A stretch of DNA of 64,000 nucleotides from Lentinus brumalis (GCA_001792895.1 MARA01000007.1:1116001-1180000), one strand, 5' to 3'; counted from the first letter of the stretch, positions 19,510-33,300 are shown. Made by a program: numbers and translations. Notes: a model not told the origin generated them from the sequence alone.

Positions 19510-22220
19510 TCACCGCCCATCCTCTTCGAACACTTCATCCAGCCACCGCTCGTAGTCGTATTCCGGTTCACCCACGTCATTCGAGGATGAAGGCATGGCT
19601 TGTCGGAGGAACTCGATAGCGCTTGCCGGAAGGTGGGCGACACGGAGGTCGAGCTCCGTAACGTATGGCTGTGGAAGGAAGCTCAGTATTGGACGGACCT
19701 GCGCCGCAAGCTATGCTCACCTTGTCCGCAGCGATGCCGCGGAATGCGTCGCGTAGTTGTGCTGGTGAGGTCTGGTCCTCCATGATGTCGACCTACGGGA
19801 AACATAAGCCGTCTGCGCTTGCTCACAGCCAGACGAGACATACCAAGAGGTTGATGAAGGCCTCGAACGTTACTGCGCCGTAGTCATCCATGAGCTGGTC
19901 GTAGATGAGGTCCATATCCTCGTCCTAGGTGACAAGTGAGTCATATCCCCCGCTTACGCGCAGCAACACCCACCGAATAGACGATGCCCAGACTGGCAAG
20001 CGCAGCTGTCATTTCGGACTGGTTCAGTGTATTCGATTCGTCCTTGTCGAAGTACCGGAAAGTGGTCTCGAACTGCTCGAGCTGAGCAGGCGTGAGATTG
20101 GTCATGTTCCGAGACACGATCTATCCGCAGGACTTCAGTCAGGGTAACATGCACCGTACAAGACCGACGGGACGCACCTGGTTGTCGATGAAAGCGATCT
20201 TCTTGGAGATACTCTGCGTAACAAGTTCCAGCTCGAAGCGCAGATCCTCCATCGTGAACACTGTGTAGTCATTCTCATCGACGTTCGCAGCCCGACACTC
20301 CTCGTCGGCAGCAGCAACCACCTGCAAAGTCTCGGAAAACGGCGGTATTCGAGTCTGCAGTTTCCTGACTTGCTCCAATTGCTCTTCTAGCGGGCCTTCA
20401 ATCGATGAGAGCTCGAATGATATCTGCCGCAAACGTTTCTCAAAGGTGTTCGCCAGATCTGCGAATTTACGCCGGAGTTCGTCCTTGATCCTGCACAGTA
20501 CCGTTAACCACGCTTTACTTCCTGCAGGGGGATACGAATACGTACTGCCGAATCTCAGCATTGATAGCGCGCGATCGAGCAGCCTCTGCCTGGAGCAACT
20601 CGTTCCACGCAGCATCGACGTCCGCGGGCGACAATCCTGGTGCAGGGACGTACTCCCTCAAGCCATATGTCTTCAGCTTGGTTTGTACGTTGCCAAAGAG
20701 AGTCGCGACATCTTGCTTCTCTGTCACCCAGGAGCGCTTCGTCGTCTGCTTGTAATTCTGGAACGAGGCGGAATGTTGCACGGCGTCCGCATATGTTCCG
20801 GCGAACTCCTTTGCGTTCCAAACCTCTCGCATCTCTGCCATTGAGCGCAGAAGCTCTCGGACACGACGCTCGTAGTCGTTCTGGCTTGTCCAGACGGACT
20901 GCATGAGTTCAGCGAACTTCTCCACCCGCCGGGAGACAGTCTCGGTTTGTTCTACGAGCAGGTAAGTCCCGAGTTAAGTGAAGTTGGACGTAAGATAGCG
21001 TACCCATGGAAGAAAATGCGTGGAAGTATCCAGCGATATAGGTCATCAGACTGCGCTCATCTGGATGTTGAACGTCGCACAAGTCTGCAACTTCGAGTAG
21101 TTGCTAGACAAACAGAAGCCGTCAACAGATCATTGACATGCAGAGAGATGAGCGAACGAACGGGAATACCGAGGTGTTCCTCTGCTACTTGGAATGCAAG
21201 CCGTGTGTTGCCGTGTCTATCGGCCTGGATATCAGACGTCAGGCGAGGTCATAGGCTATTGAGTCATAACCCCAACCTTGTCCAGCTTGTCGTAATCAAT
21301 CAGGTCCGGTCGGTGGCAATGTATGAGGGCGCATCTAGATGGTGTGCGTGTCAGGCTTCATTTCCAAGCGCAAGTCACTGCATGTAGGGCTTACAATGCA
21401 AGGCCATCCGTCCAGCTGTATGAGAAGTCCTGGACATCGACTTCCTTGTAAGGGGCGGTCTTGCGCTGACACCACAGAAGCAAGCCCTCTTTCGCCGAAA
21501 GGCCTTCCTCACTTTAGACGTACATGCGTAGTGAGCGTTCCACCGTATGACGAGGAGAGATAGGCAAGAGCTGACATACCTGATGTCCGCAATGGTGAAC
21601 CGCAGAATGAGCGTCCAGATCATTCCGAGGATAAGCTTCAAATTCCCGTCGATAATATCTGCACTACCGTGTTGATTCGAAGCAGGATGGCATGGTGACA
21701 GCACACGAACCTTCAGGACCAATGTTCGTAAGCTTGACCCCGCGCGATGTAATGAACTCCAGAGCCTTGTTCACGTTCTCGGCCTTCTGGACACGCATCT
21801 TCGGATTCTTGTTGTAGCGTCCCAGAGAGGTATCGCCTAGTTGTAGTCAGTCTCCATGAGCCTTGTGTTCTTGATATACGGACCCATGATCTCCTACACA
21901 TCGTCCACCATGAACAACCCTCGCACAGCACCGCGTACTTGGACTCACCATGAGCTGAATGAGCCGCACTCCATCGGACAAATCCCGGACAAGCGATGAC
22001 ATCGGAGGGTGGCCGTTAGCTTCAAGCTTTGTGTTCAGCCTACCAAAGTAAATTACATGACAAGATCGCGGGCACGACACCGGAGAGAGTACCATTTGCA
22101 GAACGTCCGCTCCTGCACGTCTCTCGAGCGCGACTCCAGAGACTCGATCGTCGTTGGCGAGAGCGGGGAGAGGAGGCCGGGGCCCCAGGACATGGGCCTG
22201 CGTGTTGCGTAGCTGGCCAT
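19510..22220 (-). CDS. AIN1: Alpha-actinin-like actin cross-linker
   Basis: Actin-bundling protein, in fission yeast (Ain1) part of the cytokinetic ring. Many short introns. The ATG at 22220 leads into [21 protein letters not shown], the start of the first calponin-homology domain. It is followed by the actin-binding block [18 protein letters not shown] and [21 protein letters not shown]2 is seen as [20 protein letters not shown], then [19 protein letters not shown]. Next come about 250 residues of coiled, spectrin-like helices, shorter than in animals and usual for fungi. The C-terminal EF-hand region contains [17 protein letters not shown]; the Ca-loop looks partly degenerate. The stop is at 19510. 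It is head-to-head with POB3. Confidence 0.93.
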
Positions 22221-22443
22221 CGCGGCGGTCGACGAGGCAGAGACAGAGAAGCCAAGACCAGAGCGAGGACAGCGGCGGAAGGGCGAACGAGGACGGGGTG
22301 GGCGCGCCGCGGGCGGTGGCACGCGCGAACATGAGCGCGTATTCAAACTCCGCAACGCGTCCTCATCGCGCCCCTCGCGCCGCCGCTGCTCTTGCTTCTG
22401 GACCACCACCTTCTCGTCCTTGCTGCTTGCTTCGCCGCGGACC
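22221..22443. promoter_or_regulatory. Short bidirectional promoter, alpha-actinin and POB3
   Basis: 223 bases between two divergent start codons. Open frames cross it on both strands but lack protein features. No defined element was identified. Confidence 0.5.
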
Positions 22444-24716
22444 ATGACGACGCAGTTTGACAAGATATACCACGGCCTCGCGCCCGAGGTCGGCAGTACG
22501 TTGTTCTCCCTCTGACCAAGGCTTTGGCTGGTGCTCAACATTTCTTTGCTCGCGCAGAGTTTCGTATCGCCGTCAGTGGTATGGCGTGGAAGGCGGAGGA
22601 GGGTGAACAAATGGTTGCAATGCAAGCCTCTGACATCAAGTGGGCACAATGGATACGCGTTGCTCGCAACCACCAGCTACGAGTAGGGCTGAAGGACCGC
22701 TCGAAGGAGACATTTGATGGTTTCGTTCGCGAGGTGAGTCAGCGGTTTTCGCAAGCTTCTCTACTACAGGGTAGTTGACCCTTGGCCCTAGGATCATGAT
22801 CGTCTTGCCCATTTACTCAAACAGCACTTTAGCGTCACGCTCGAGACGAAGGAGGTGTCGTTTAAGGGCTGGAATTGGGGTGTGACAGATTTCCAAGGTG
22901 AGTGTAGGCCTCGCTGCTATCAATCCCCTCCACTCATTCCCCGAAGGGCAAGACCTCGCGTTTCTCGTTTCAAACAAGACTGCTTTCGAGCTTCCATTGG
23001 CCCATGTCGCCAACTCTAACATCGCGGGACGCACCGAAGTGTCCCTCGAATTCGCGCCACGATCAGCAAAACCCCCACGGAATGGACCCGATGAATTGGC
23101 CGAAATTCGCTTCTACGTTCCCGGCACGCATACCAAAGGTCGTGGCTCGGACGCTGGGTCGGACAAGTCTGACAACGAAGATGACGGCGAGGAGATCAGC
23201 GCCGCGCAGGCGTTCCACGACCTGGTCAAGGAGAAGGCTGAGCTGGGACAGGTCTCGGGCGACATCATCCTCAGCTTCGACGAGGTCAATGTCCTTACAC
23301 CAAGAGGACGTTACGACGTGGACATGTACCCTGAGTTCTTGCGATTGCGCGGAAGGACCTACGATTACAAGATTATGTACGGCAGCATCTCAAAACTGTT
23401 CTTGTTGCCCAAGGACGACCTCCATGTGCTATTCATCGTAAGTGGCATCCGTACGTGCCTCCGCTATATGGGGTCTGATGACTGCTCTTGCAGCTTGGGC
23501 TCAGTGTTCCCATCCGCCAAGGTCAGACACGGTATCAGTACCTTGTCATGCAATTCAACCGCGAGGAGGAGATCACTGCTGAGTTGAACATGGCAGAGTA
23601 CGGATATCTTCATGTCATCACGACGTCACCATGTCTAACCATCCACGCAGGGAGGAGATTGCGAAGTATGACAGGCTAAAGAAGAATTATGAGGACCCCA
23701 CGTACGAGGTTGTCTCAGGTGTGTTCCGCGCCCTTTCCAAAAAGAAGATCATCGGCGCTGGCAGCTTCCAGAGGTACGTGCTTCCCACTCCTTACTCGAT
23801 TAGAGATGTCGCTTACGCCGATCGCGTAGTCGTACTGGTCACCCGAGCCTCAAGGCCAACCTCAAGGCCGTTCAAGGAGATCTCTTCCTGCTCGAGAAAT
23901 ACATATTCTTCGTCTCCAAGCAGCCCACGCTGATCGAACTCTCGGATATCCACCAAGTCGTCTTCTCGCGTCTGGGTGCGGGCATGGGCGCGACGGCGGC
24001 GCGCACGTTTGATGTGAAGATCGTGCTCAAGAGCGGCGGCGACTTCACGTTCACGAGCTTGAACAAGGAGGAGCACGAGCCATTCAATGCGTATCTGGTA
24101 GAGAAGAAGGTGAAGACCAAGAACGAGCTCATGGAGGGCGAGCTCCTTCTGGCGGAGGACGAGGACGAGGAGATGCAGAGCGTGGCGAGCTCTGGGGAGG
24201 AGGTCCCGAAGCCGCGGCGTGGCGACGACGAAGATGACGATAGTGAAGAGGGTGAGTGCCCAAAGGGCGTACGATCAAGTTCACAGTCAGTTGACGTCCC
24301 GCCCGCTAGATGAGGACTTCCAGGCATCCGACACAGACTCCGGCTCGCCAACTGACACCGACTCGGACGACGACGGGGGCCAGACTGCGTCTGACGCAAG
24401 CGGCGACCGCGACCTCATGAAGTCCGCCAAGGGCAAGGGCAAGGGCAAGGCGGCGCCCAAGAAGAAGGCACCCGCGAAACCCAAAAAGGGCAAGGCCGAT
24501 GAAAGCGACGCGGACGACGACGACGACGACAAGCCGAAGAAGAAAGCGGCTTCCAAGCCCAAGCCTAAACCGAAGCCGAAGGCAAAGGACGACGACGCGA
24601 TGGACGTTGACGAGGAGGAGCGGCCGAAAGCTAAGCCCAAGCCAAAGCCCAAGGCGAAGGCGAAGGATGACGAGGAGGGTCCGGCAAAGAAGAAAGTAAA
24701 GGTGAAGGCGGACTAG
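22444..24716 (+). CDS. POB3: FACT complex subunit Pob3 (SSRP1 without HMG box)
   Basis: Histone chaperone subunit that, with Spt16, reorganises nucleosomes during transcription and replication. It starts MTTQFDKIYHGLAPEVG. Next is the N-terminal SSRP1 PH-like region (FRIAVSGMAWK, ASDIKWAQWIRVARNHQLRV), then FKGWNWGVTDF, the dimerisation part, and a double PH module with EIRFYVPG, DIILSFDEVNVLTPRGRYD and FLRLRGRTYDYKIMYGSI. After PTLIELSDIHQVVFSRLG the tail is strongly acidic, then a Lys/Pro/Ala-rich repeat to the stop. No HMG box, as expected in fungi. Seven or more short introns close in frame. Nuclear. Confidence 0.95.
24421..24700 (+). repeat. Lys-Pro/Lys-Ala-rich low-complexity coding repeat in POB3
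   Basis: An imperfect array of AAGCCC/AAGCCG and GGCAAG units encodes KGKGKGK, KPKPKPKPK and KAKAK runs separated by acidic runs. It is a coding minisatellite likely to vary in length between strains. Confidence 0.7.
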
Positions 24717-25354
24717 GACTAGGACTTGGTCCTTGTCGACTTGTCTCCTCTCCGGCGTTCACTGTCTCCGAGCCTCTAGCTACGCTTGCGCGCATCATTC
24801 GCCGCCCCGACCCTCACTCGCCGTCGTCGCCACGCGTCGGGTGACGACGTCATAGCCCAATGCCAGTCTCCATGTCGGCGTCGCGCCCTACCTCTGCATT
24901 CTGTATACTATCATACTTAGTAGCATCTCCCGCCTGCTGTCTTGCTGTACTTGTGAAATTATCGCTTTCGATGACGTCTACATTCCTGCGCGGTCTGCTG
25001 CTGCTACATGGGTGCATACTTAGTACTATGGGGTCGCGTGTACAAGCGTCTCGCGCCGAAATATGATAGAGGTGTGTGAGGCATGGAATGGTGGCATGCA
25101 AGCTCGGAGACGAAAGGACGGAATGGGGAATGAAGCTATGGAGGATAAATATGTAGCGCGGATGTAATGGATGGGTAGGGCGAATGGAACTTTGAAGCGA
25201 CGTAATAGCATTGCATACAGATCTACAACCCACGAGGAGGGGGGAACATCCGGTAGAAAGGACCGACAATATGTACATACAAAGAATGAACACACGGTAG
25301 GATGTGTGGCATGTTGATGAAGCTGCGAATGATTCAATGAAGGCACGAATGCAA
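24717..25354. other. Convergent 3' flanks of POB3 and RA-PH gene
   Basis: No gene found. Expected to contain the two 3' UTRs and polyadenylation sites. Confidence 0.5.
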
Positions 25355-28300
25355 TTACCGCCGTGCGAGCAGCGAACCGGCCGCAGGCTCGAAGGTGGTC
25401 GGGGTCATTTCGGGCTTGGGGACGGTGACGAGGGGTTGAGCAGGACGCTTGCGGGTGCCTGATCGCTGGAGGGCCGCCGATGCGCTGCTGCCGCCACCAT
25501 TTGCAGCGGTGGCGGCAGAAACCACATGACGCTCTTGGTAGAGCACGTAAGACTAGAAGAGTTGCAGTCAGTAATCAAAAAAGAAAGCACATGTACTGGC
25601 AACTGTCAACGTACACGAGCGAGGAGGATTTTCTCCAGCCAGTTCTTGCCCTCGGACTCGCCACAGGAGAAGACGTGGACGTAGTCGGCCGTGTCCTCGA
25701 AGTAGGTCAGGCTGTCGGTGGACTTGACGGAGAAGACGTATGGCTTGGGAGCCTTGTGCACGCGAGTGACGTAGAACGCGTCGAAGTTGTTGAGCGAGCA
25801 CAGGAAGACCGCATCCTTGCCCTATGAGCAGCTCGTCAGTACCATCGCAAGCAGTTAACAACGAGAAAACATACAGTGTCGCGCTTCGAGAGCCAGAGAC
25901 TGTGCTCCCGGAGCTCCATCCACCGCTTCTGCCACTTGCCGCGCTTGTACTCGTGCTGCACGTAGCCGCTGCACTTGGGCGAGCTCGTCGGCATCGCCCT
26001 CGAGCTCAACAGCGGAGCAAGCAGCGTCTTCTTGATCACCAGAAGATTGACAGTCTTGTCCGAGTTCCACGCGCCGCAAACGTCGTTCAGCATCTCAAAG
26101 TTCCGGATCGGACGCTCTGTAGAAACGAACAAAGTACCAAGTCAGCACCCCGCACTCAACACCAGACCGAACAACGGTGAGATACTCACCCATGCCGAAG
26201 TCCTGCGAGACCTCCCACAACATCCACCCGCCACTGCCAGGAGTCTGCTCCAACGCACCCTGGTTATCGACCATGTTCAACACGTCTCCCGCGCTCGTCC
26301 CCGAACCAATCTCCACCAGACAGAACCGCTGCATGTTCCCGATGAACACGCGTTGCTGCCACATCTGGCCCTGCGCCTGCACCTTGCCCGGCTGCGAGAA
26401 CGTCGACGGTGGGGAGGCGGCCGCAGGCGACGTCGCGACAGAGCGGTTGCGCGACAGCACAGAGAACCCCTCGGCCGGCACTGGTGGCGGCGGCGGCAGC
26501 GGAGGTGTACGCTCCACGCTAGGATGGCGCGAGGAGCCGACCTTGAGAGAACGCGCACGGTCGAGCGAAGGCACGGGAGCGAGGTACGAAGCTGGCTCAT
26601 CAGCAACGGGTCGTCTCCGGCTCGCAGTAGTGCCGTTGCGTTGGAGAGTCGAGCTGGGCACGGGCTGCGCAGACCTCTCGGCGATTGGAAGCGGCGGAGC
26701 GAGGTCGTTCTCGCCCGGACGTTGGCGATGGAAAGAGCGCATCGGACGCAGACCCCTCCCGGCGTCCGGAGGCGCGGCACGCGATGGCTGTCTCGACAGT
26801 GACGCAGATTGGCCTTGCCCGTCCGTAGTCGTCATGCGTCCGCGCGCAGAAGGCTGGTCCGGAGAGTCGAACGAAGGCCGCTTCGAACGCGGCGCCGGAG
26901 ATACGGGCACGGGCGGGACTCCAGCGGAGGCCGAAGGCGAGTCAGTCTGAAGGCCAAGCAGCTTCTTCGAAAGGTCGGTTGGGGAGAACGGGCTGCCCAT
27001 CGTGCTCGGAAGCGTCCTCGTGCGCGGACGGCCGACAGTCTTCGACGGTGAACTCTGCGATTGCATAGGCTGCGCGGGGAACGCCGCATCCGCCGCAGAG
27101 GACACTGCTCGCGTCGAATGCTGTTCGCCTTGCTGCTGCTGCTGCTGCTGAAGGAGCGCCTTCTGTGCCCGCTGTGCCCGTCGCTCCGCACGCTTCTGGT
27201 CGACCTCGTCGCGCACCTGCCGGCGAATGGTCCTCTGCGCCTGCAGCGCGCCCGGAATCTGGCGGGCCAAGGGGACATCGTCATCTTCAGGACTGGCTGG
27301 CACGGGTGCAGACTTCGGCTGGTACATCCCAGGGCGTGTCGTGTCGTGTCGCTGGCGCGTGTGCTTGCCGCCCGGTCCGTCCTCGCCATAGTCGTCCGTC
27401 CCGCTGTCCTCGCTGTCGTCGTCCGAGCCCGGCACATCCACCCTCGAAGAAACCGGTAACCTCGCAGGGCGCCGTTTCCTGTCGTCATCGCTGTCCTCGT
27501 CATCGCCCGCCCCTCCCCTCCGGTACCTGCCGTACCCGTCCGCGCTCCGGTATCCGCTACGAGCGTTTGAAGAGCTCCCGGCAGCGTATTGAGAGTGACC
27601 GGCGGCTGATGGGCCGTTCGGACGGCCGCTCTGTCTCGAGCTAGAATCGCCCCCGGGAGCGTCAGCGAGCTCACTTCCCAAAAAGACGTCGTCCCCATGA
27701 GAATGAGAGTGATATGAACGCACAGACTCATTCGACGAGCGCAGTGACAACGAAAAGCGCTCCGTCAGGTCTTCCGCGAGATCCTCGAGGTCGCTGAGCA
27801 CGTCGGCCATGCCCCCGCCCGATCCGCCCGAACTTGAGCTGCCGGAGGTGCGGTGGGTCGATGGCCAAGGGATGCCATAGCCGAACACAGGTCGTTGCTG
27901 GGGGGACGACGGCGTGCCGAGAGGATCCCGGAACGCGCCGAGGTCGTAAGAATAGTACGCATACTGTTCTTCGCTGTAGTCGTACTCTGATGACATCGTG
28001 GATGATGACCGGGACGAGTGTAGTGCGGGAGTAGAGCAGAGGCTGCTCTCAGTTGACACATCTTCAGAACTCGAAGTGGGCAATTCAGGGGGCGAGAGCG
28101 GGGATAGTGGAACGCTGAGTGAGGACGGCTGCCCGTGAAGGTCGTTCGCCTCAGTACTCCATTGAGATTCACCAGAAGAGTCCGACGCCACACGCTGCAC
28201 GGGCGCGACACTCGTGCTCTCATCGCTAACCTGGGACTGCACACGGGCAAGGAACGTATTCTTGATAGTCCCGGCAGACGAGCCGGGCTCGAAGTCCCCT

Positions 28301-30397
28301 GCAGGATAAAGTGTGGATGGCGACAGCCTCGACGTCGGGCCCAATTGTGAAAGCGCGTCGGAATAATTGTAGTCGAGCGAGGCTAGAAGGTCGCTCGTCA
28401 GAAGCTGGGTGTGTCGATGGTGCGCATACACATCAGAGATCCCAGGACGCCCAGAGGGATCAGCGTCGAGGTGCACGCGGATGTGGGAGCTCGGAAGAGG
28501 AGGGAGCGGCGACTGTGCGCGAGGAGGCGAATGGGAGTGGCGGTACGGGTCGGTCGACCCGGAGGACCACGAGGTTGGCGACGACGGGCAGAGCGATGGA
28601 ACAGTCGATGTCGTCGATGTCCCCGACATCGACCGGGTATGCAAGGTCCCGCTCGGAGACTTTGGAGGAGGTGTGGGAGGATACTCCTGATCGTCGGAGG
28701 CCAGATTCCTGTTTGCCACATCGAGCTGTGATGAAAGCGCAGACGAAGCAGCAGCAGAAGCACCCTCAATTGCTTGCGCTTCCGACTCCGTGCTGTGCAG
28801 GGAATCCGAAGCGCTTGTGTCGGGCGCCTGCAACGGGGGCATGGCTCCGTCCTCCGCATTTTCGCCGTCTCCGTCCTGGATCATCCGCGAGTCTCTGATC
28901 ATGCTGAGGGTTGGACGCCGGAGATGCCTGCGTCGTGCCACCGGAGATGTTGAGAATTGCATCGCGTGTGTAGGTGAGGGTGGCGCCGACAAGCCCGAGT
29001 GTGCAGGGTCCTGGTCTTCCCATGGCTCGAGCGGCAAGTGGGCGCCCGGCCGTCCTCTGCGTACCTGCGAACATAGCGACGGTCAGCATCATGTTTGTTG
29101 CGTTCGCGTTACAAACGCGCCAGAAATCCGATACAATTGAATGACCGGAGGATGACTACTCACCTTCGGCACGTGAATGCTCGTCCGAGCCAGTACATTC
29201 AACGACGGCAGGGAGGGACGCGGCGTGAATGCGGGGCGAGTCGAGGCAGGCCGCACCTGAGGAGGACCAGTTGACTTGGGCCTGCGCGCCAGCAGTGGAC
29301 GCGTCGATTCGATCGGGGATGGCGGAGGAGTATTCGGCAAGTCGCGGAGAGACTTGAGCGAACGCGATGCGTGGAGACTGCGAGCGCGACGCGAGCCACC
29401 ACTGGTGTCCTGGTCGAGGGCACTTTGGGCCAGAGGTGACAGAGGAGCGGGTGAAAGGTGCTGGGCATCGTCACCGAAGACGTCGAAGACGCTGCGCACT
29501 GGAGATGCTGCACGTGAAGCACGCACAGACGGGGCAGGAGAAAGGTTGGCAAACGGATCCTCGTCGAGGAGGTCGGCAGGAGGGGAGTTGCGCGCAGGAG
29601 TGACGGGCCCCAGTGAGGAGAACTCTGACGGCAGCGGGGACGCGGTGCCCGAGTAGAAGGAGAGCCAGTCAGCCGAGTCGTCGCCAGCACTGGACGTGGA
29701 GGAGACGGTGTGCGAGCGTGCCCGTCCAGTAGGCGAGGACGCAGAGCTAGACGCCTGGGGGATGAAAGGAGGGACGAGGATGGAGCTGAGGGATCGACGC
29801 TTCCTGGCCATGCTCGGGAGCGAGAAGGGTGGTGAGGGCGAGGTACGCGAGCGGCGGTGTTGGTGGTGAGCGAGAGAGGGAGAGCGGGAACGGGGGGAGG
29901 GGGACGGGCACTGAAAATACGGAACGAGTGAGCAACGACGCGTTCAATCGCGTAAAGACGGGCGAAACGCGTGGAGGAGGGTGATGGGACGCCCGGCGAG
30001 AGAGGGCCCTTTAGAGAGCAGGAGAGACATCGCCCGCGCCTGCGGTGCGGACGCGTGTGTTCCACGAGGAAGAGGGAGTGCCTGATGCCCGCGGCAGAAG
30101 AGCAGACGGAAGGAGAGCACTCACCCGCAGCTTAAGGGCTTCCAAGTCCAGCCCCGAGTCCGACTCGTGTGGAATGAATCCGAAGTGATTCCACAGAATC
30201 TCGTGCACGAGAGCACCGTCCGGGTCTCCAGGGACGCACGCCAGCTCGGGAATGCGTTCAGTGGCTGGGATGCCTGTTTTGGGTGTTGTTTCTGCGTCAA
30301 AGTCGCGGACGCAGGGGGAGGTGTGCAGCGGGCTGTCCACGAAGTGGCGGGAGGAGGACAAGAGCAGAGGTCGCGGTGCGCCGTGCAGAAAATCCAT
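25355..30397 (-). CDS. RA and PH domain adaptor protein, 1,513 residues
   Basis: Six exons close in frame: 30125-30397, 29164-29910, 26190-29064, 25875-26116, 25615-25821 and 25355-25552. About 1,200 N-terminal residues are disordered, rich in Ser/Pro, with a polyQ run and many charged patches. Near the C-terminus is a Ras-associating-type domain (QQRVFIGNMQRFCLVEIGSG, then FEMLNDVCGAW and TVNLLVIKK). It is followed by a PH domain (SGYVQHEYKRGKWQKRWMEL, FYVTRVHKAPKPYVFSVKS). The RA-PH tandem recalls the MRL/Grb7 class of Ras-family effectors that act at membranes and actin, an inference only. The first exon is inferred from the open frame that continues across a 214-base intron. A shorter start at 29811 is possible. 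Confidence 0.8.
27130..27152 (-). repeat. CAG (polyglutamine) microsatellite in RA-PH gene
   Basis: About seven GCT/CTG triplets on the plus strand encode a run of glutamines on the minus strand. Likely length-polymorphic. Confidence 0.8.
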
Positions 30398-33300
30398 CCT
30401 GGCTGGTCGACAGGGCAGGAGGATGCGGGGGATCGATGTCGGGATCATCGCTCTCCCTCCTCCACCGCTCAACCCTAAATCCCCTCCCGATCAGGCAGGT
30501 CGCTCTCACACCCGCTCGCTGCCGCCCCGCCGCCGCCCGCTGTGTCCCCCGTCTGCGCCCATCCTGCGCCCGTCGTCGCTCGCAGCGCAGACGGACAGCC
30601 CACCAGACAGCCCAGTTGCCATCATTCAATCCCTCGCTGCTGCATTTCCCAGCGTTGTTGCAAATCTTCTGCCCAAAACGTCATTTGTACCCCAGATCGC
30701 ATCGGGCTTTTTCACCCTCCTGTAGCGCCGGGGCCGAGGCCTCCTGGGTCCTCGCACCAATAGTATGCAGACCCTGAAGCTGAAACTCTCCAGCAAACCA
30801 CTCTGACTGGTGGGCAACTGTGCAACATATGGCCCGTAGCGATGCGCGACGGTAACCTCAATATTCCGGGCTGCGCATCTGCTCGTCCTAGGATCGTTGC
30901 GACGAGCAGCTGTCTTGACGGTTGACCTCACGATGACTTCACCACCGCTTCACGATCGACACCGGAGGTGAACGTGACCACTTATGTCCGGTCTTGGCGG
31001 CGCCCCGATGCACAATTTGAACGCCACTTCCGATTGGCTTTTTTACGGCGTTTTGTATGCACACGACCTGGTTCGATATGTGTACTGTACAGCCAGAGTG
31101 TTCTTGTACACGCCCATGACTGTGAACAGTCACCGAGTGTGTACATACAACGACGCTCGTCAATGCACTTCAAACACAGCTAGCGGCATAGCTACTGTCC
31201 GAACCAGACTGCCCAGAAGAGCACACCACTTCTCGTGCGGTCCTGGGTAGGCCCGGATTCCGAAGCCTCATTTTGCCCCTCGGACGGGAGGACGTTTACG
31301 ACCGACATATCGCCAAGCCACAACGCCCTGCTCGAATGACTCCAACCATGACCATATACGCAAACCGTTCAGGAACCGATAGGCTCACCATCGACCCCGC
31401 CGGGGGGCCTTCGGCCACGGCGCCAGCGGCCTGCCGCGAGATTAGAGTTGAGTTATCGTCCACGCTTCACGCTTTGCGGCCGTCGCAGTCTTCTGACTTT
31501 CGCGTGTCTCCGCAGGGACGCCCGGGGAAGGCCCGCTTGACGTACGGCGGGCTTCCCAGCCACAGCGCACGACCACGCAGGTCGCACCTGCGACCGCAAC
31601 CGGGCCACGTACGTGAGCACGGGCCCCGACCTGCATCTCTCTTACGTTCATTCCTGGGGGGGCCGCTCCGAGGCCGGAAACCCACTTGCACCTGGCACGG
31701 AAGCGTCATCTGACGTTCGCGGAACTCTCGGAGGGCTGTGGGGAATGGACATACGGTAACGCATGTATGTACTCACACATCTGCTTTGGACACGGACCCT
31801 GGATCCTGGATCATCTGTTCGGCGACGGTGTGCACTGTGCCATCGACTACACACGCAGTTCCTACTCGAGACGTGTCCCGAGGGCAGGAGAGCCAGAGCG
31901 GGCAATGAAGCGTCCATGACGTCGCATGTTTCGAGGGAGGACTGCTACTGAACGTCGGCGCGAAGGTCATCTGCAGGCGAGCAGGCGACCAGTCTGAGCC
32001 CAGCCTGAGCCCGAAGACGTGCTAAGACGTGTCCACTGTAACGCGGCTACCTATGGCAAGTAAGGTTGAGATGCCGGCCCGCTCTCCTTCGTTCATTCAT
32101 TTCGGGTCCATTCGACGGGAATAGCGCATTCAGCGGTGAACCTAGAGCGCAACGCAACTCTGCATCCGGCGAGATCGTCCCAGAGCGCGGCTCGACAGTA
32201 CTAAGTACTCGAGTGCTGTGTTGCACGTAAGTGAACCAGAATCCCAGACGCATCCCACACCTGGCCACGGGGCAAAGGAACATCGAAGCCGGCGGTCGCT
32301 CGGGGAGACCTAGAGGTGTCCGAGTGTCCGCCGTCGAGAGCCGCGACGCGATTGGACGTGCAAAGGCTTTCTCTAGCGGTACACGTCAAGCAGAAGCTGC
32401 AGCTGGCGCGTCCCGAAGGCGCGTAGTACTGCAGACGCGAGGCTACTCACCGCCGATGCACCCGCCCGGGATTGCTGGTTGCCGCATGCTGCGGGGGCTC
32501 CCACCCCCAGCGACGAGGCAGCGCCATATAGAGGCACCGTGCAGCCGTTTGCGTCCCGCGGCGTTTCGCGCTCCCGGAGTGAACGAGGCTGAGTCGAGCG
32601 GCCGGCTTACAGCGGTCCCTGGTCCCTCGGGTGCCGATCCGTTTGGGGTTCTTTGGTTGTGGTTCCTTGAAAACATCGGCGATTCAAGCTCGAGGATCCG
32701 TAACTAGAACGTCGTAGCGTGTGGCGGGAGCATCTCCTGACCCTTGGGTTGCGCGGCGGGGAGCGGCCAAGAAGCGTACACAGCGTCCTTCAACTGCTAT
32801 AGGAAGATACCAGCCTATCGCGCTGACTGGTCTTGGCACGCAATCGGGGGGAGTCCTCGGAGTTGTGTCGACCCGTGAATAGGAAGAAGGCGTCCAAAGG
32901 CGACAGAAGTGAAGGCGCCGTTCGTCGAAGGTCTGTCTCAGTGTCTGCCCTGTCTGCGAACGAATGAGCCTGGATGAGCCCACAAGCCGTAAATGTTCGT
33001 CTTGATCGTATAAGAAGTCAGATGAAGTACCCGGAGAGTTAAATGACAGTGAGCCGCGACATATAGAGCTCTTCGCGAACGCGACTCTGACAGCATTAAA
33101 CTTCCATTCCTGCGGAAAGCCGGGGGTTAGAGATCATTTAGCCACGCGAGACATGTAAGTAGAGGCAGAAACAACAGGACGTGGCTCACATCGGTCCTCA
33201 CGACGCCGGATTGTCCGCAGTTCGATGCCAACGGGCTCGTGGCGGGTGTTCAAAGTTCAGCACTTTCGTGTCCCCATGGTGATACTTGAGCAAGCCTCAA

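Noticed and set aside
26177..26950. Plus-strand open frame of 257 codons
   Set aside because: Antisense to the RA-PH gene. Arg/Gly-rich composition typical of shadow frames in GC-rich DNA.
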